Assembly (NCBI GenBank): GCA_015232395.1 | Contig: JADFZT010000004.1 | Span: 3,030-67,029, forward strand | Source: Magnetococcales bacterium | Lineage (GTDB): Bacteria; Pseudomonadota; Magnetococcia; Magnetococcales; JADFZT01 | Direction: 5' to 3' | DNA length: 64,000 bases | Part shown: positions 62,785-64,000 of the stretch, in pieces | How positions within the stretch are numbered: position 1 is the first letter of the stretch | Layout: every line of letters starts with the position of its first letter | Translations under genes and position numbers: made by a program | The notes under the pieces: model-generated | What the model saw: the letters and a program-made list of their open reading frames with translations, nothing else | What the model was told of the DNA's origin: nothing | Databases searched by the model: none

Positions 62785-64000
62785 TCAGGAGGGAAGACCG
62801 TGTTGGGCGATCCACTCCCGGATCAGCTTTTCCAAGACTTCCCGCCGGTTATTCTGGGGGTTTTCGGTCACCTGATCCACCAGCCATTCTTGTAGCTGGC
62901 CGATCCAGGCACCGGGTTTTTGTCGAACCAGATCCAAAAGTTCACCGCCGGAAATGGCCAGATCATCGGGGCTTAAACGGTTTTGTGCTTCTGAGATGGC
63001 TTGGCAACGCCGCAGGGTCCGATGACACTCAGCCGCCATCCGCTCAAGCTCCGCTGATACCAGGTTAGGTTGGGTTTCCCGCTTGGCCTTGATCAGCCGA
63101 AAAAGTCCCTCAATGGGAATGTCGTTTTCAATAAGTCGTTTAAGCGCCCGATCAGAAGGGGAGTCGTCAAATTCCAGGTGAGCAATCAGGCGGTGAAGAC
63201 GCTGTTGACGGCGTTTGGAAAAATGAAGGCGCTCCAGGATCGTGTCGACCAGACGCAGAGTTTCTTCCATCTGACCGGGTAGGAGGGGTGCTGGTGTGAC
63301 GGAATCTTCAGGGGCGATCACGCAAGCGGTTTTACCCACCAGATGGAGGAGGGCGGCCCAACGGAGATCCAGGAGGGAAACCTTTTCCCCCTCCCGGGGT
63401 CGGGAGACCGCAAACATCATATCCAGGCTTTTTTCCCAGGCACTGCGGGTATCACCGTTGGTATCGCGGACCTCCTTCAAGGTAGCCAGCTCCGGCAATA
63501 TCTGCTCCCCCAAAGGAGAGTTGAAGAAACGCCGCATCAAGGCCACACTGTTTTTTTTCGTGAGGGGCAGGGATAAAAATCGATCCATCTCCGCTCGGAG
63601 GCGCTCCTGGGAAACCCGACCAAGATGGGTCTGTTCGGTCAGTTCCAAATCCCTAGGGTCGGACTCGGCGGCAAACTGCATGATGAAACGATAAAAACGC
63701 AGGGCTTTAAGGGGTTCCTCCCGCAGAGTATCGCTACCATTGACCAGACGCACCCGGTTTTCCTGCAAATCCTGCTGCCCGCCAAAGGGATCGATAAGCT
63801 TTCCGTCAGGCCAGGGAAAAGCCATGGCGTTAAAGGTGATATCCCGATGGAGAAGATCCTCTTCCACTGTTGCCTGATGGCCGGGTCGGTGGCGCAGGGT
63901 GGAAATGTGGATGATTTTAAGGGGAGTGTCTCCCTTGAGAGGTAGCAGCAGGCTGTTGTGCCGTTTGCCCATCACCACCTGGGGAAACCCTCCTTCAAGG
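62785..64000 (-). CDS. CCA tRNA nucleotidyltransferase / poly(A) polymerase family (partial)
   Basis: The reading frame is open to the right edge, so the N-terminus (with the GGxVRD and DxD catalytic motifs) is outside the window. Present are EEDLLHRDITFNAMAF, IDPFGGQQDLQENRVRLV and EPLKALRFYRFIMQF, class II nucleotidyltransferase head and neck motifs. The later HD-like segment reads LLHLVGK (His kept, Asp lost), so phosphohydrolase activity is unlikely. It adds or repairs tRNA CCA ends, or polyadenylates; which cannot be decided here. Confidence 0.9.
   Translation of the reverse strand, partial: LEGGFPQVVMGKRHNSLLLPLKGDTPLKIIHISTLRHRPGHQATVEEDLLHRDITFNAMAFPWPDGKLIDPFGGQQDLQENRVRLVNGSDTLREEPLKALRFYRFIMQFAAESDPRDLELTEQTHLGRVSQERLRAEMDRFLSLPLTKKNSVALMRRFFNSPLGEQILPELATLKEVRDTNGDTRSAWEKSLDMMFAVSRPREGEKVSLLDLRWAALLHLVGKTACVIAPEDSVTPAPLLPGQMEETLRLVDTILERLHFSKRRQQRLHRLIAHLEFDDSPSDRALKRLIENDIPIEGLFRLIKAKRETQPNLVSAELERMAAECHRTLRRCQAISEAQNRLSPDDLAISGGELLDLVRQKPGAWIGQLQEWLVDQVTENPQNNRREVLEKLIREWIAQHGLPS

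Overview
The window reads as a chromosomal segment of a Gram-negative proteobacterium with roughly mid-50s GC by eye. It has a lipid A pathway (lpxA, lpxI, lpxB, fabZ), BAM assembly (bamA, skp), RseP and a MucR/Ros zinc-finger regulator. MucR together with LpxI (rather than LpxH) points to Alphaproteobacteria or a deep relative such as the Magnetococcia. That placement is inference from gene content only. GTG and TTG starts appear repeatedly (pyrH, dxr, lpxI, epmB, a Nudix gene, a lytic transglycosylase).

Layout. 0-6.4 kb: a single-domain response regulator, a non-coding stretch ending in a strong terminator, a double CDGSH iron-sulfur protein and an RND efflux pair (adaptor plus 1043-aa permease). 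6.4-9.1 kb is the most accessory part: a small acidic protein, a 163-bp MITE-like element with perfect 22-bp terminal inverted repeats and a 5-bp target duplication, two decayed transposase N-terminal fragments, and a very acidic Gly/Ser-rich protein. 9.1-11.3 kb: a small membrane protein, a K+ channel with RCK domains and an unusual filter, and a DUF502 membrane protein. 11.7-14.9 kb: FmdB-type zinc ribbon protein and the ribosomal operon rpsF-priB-rpsR-DUF2232-rplI. 15-24.2 kb: pgeF, a lytic transglycosylase, a second CDGSH protein, a Nudix hydrolase, several small unknown genes, xthA, and a RelA/SpoT homologue whose synthetase domain looks degenerate.

24-43 kb: gene-poor stretches, a SixA-like phosphatase, an AddB-like/AddA-like nuclease-helicase pair for double-strand break repair, a PilJ-type hybrid histidine kinase followed by a diguanylate cyclase with an intact I-site, a thioredoxin-fold protein, the complete EF-P beta-lysylation set (epmA, efp, epmB), and ilvD.

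43-59 kb is a long co-directional housekeeping block: Sua5/YciO-type protein, rpsB-tsf-pyrH-frr-uppS-cdsA, then dxr-rseP-bamA-skp-fabZ-lpxA-lpxI-Gfo/Idh-lpxB-trx, with many ATGA-type overlaps. It links translation factors, nucleotide supply, isoprenoid and phospholipid precursors, and outer-membrane biogenesis. lpxD, usually between skp and fabZ, is absent here. 59-64 kb: an alpha/beta hydrolase, MucR, two membrane proteins, a LOG-family protein with a long lysine-rich tail, and a CCA/poly(A) nucleotidyltransferase cut by the right edge.

No CRISPR array, complete insertion sequence, prophage, rRNA or convincing tRNA was seen. The observations I would look at first are the MITE and its decayed transposase neighbours, the acidic LEDRIAP protein, the possible structured RNA before the terminator at 998-1035, the degenerate RelA/SpoT synthetase, and the missing lpxD.
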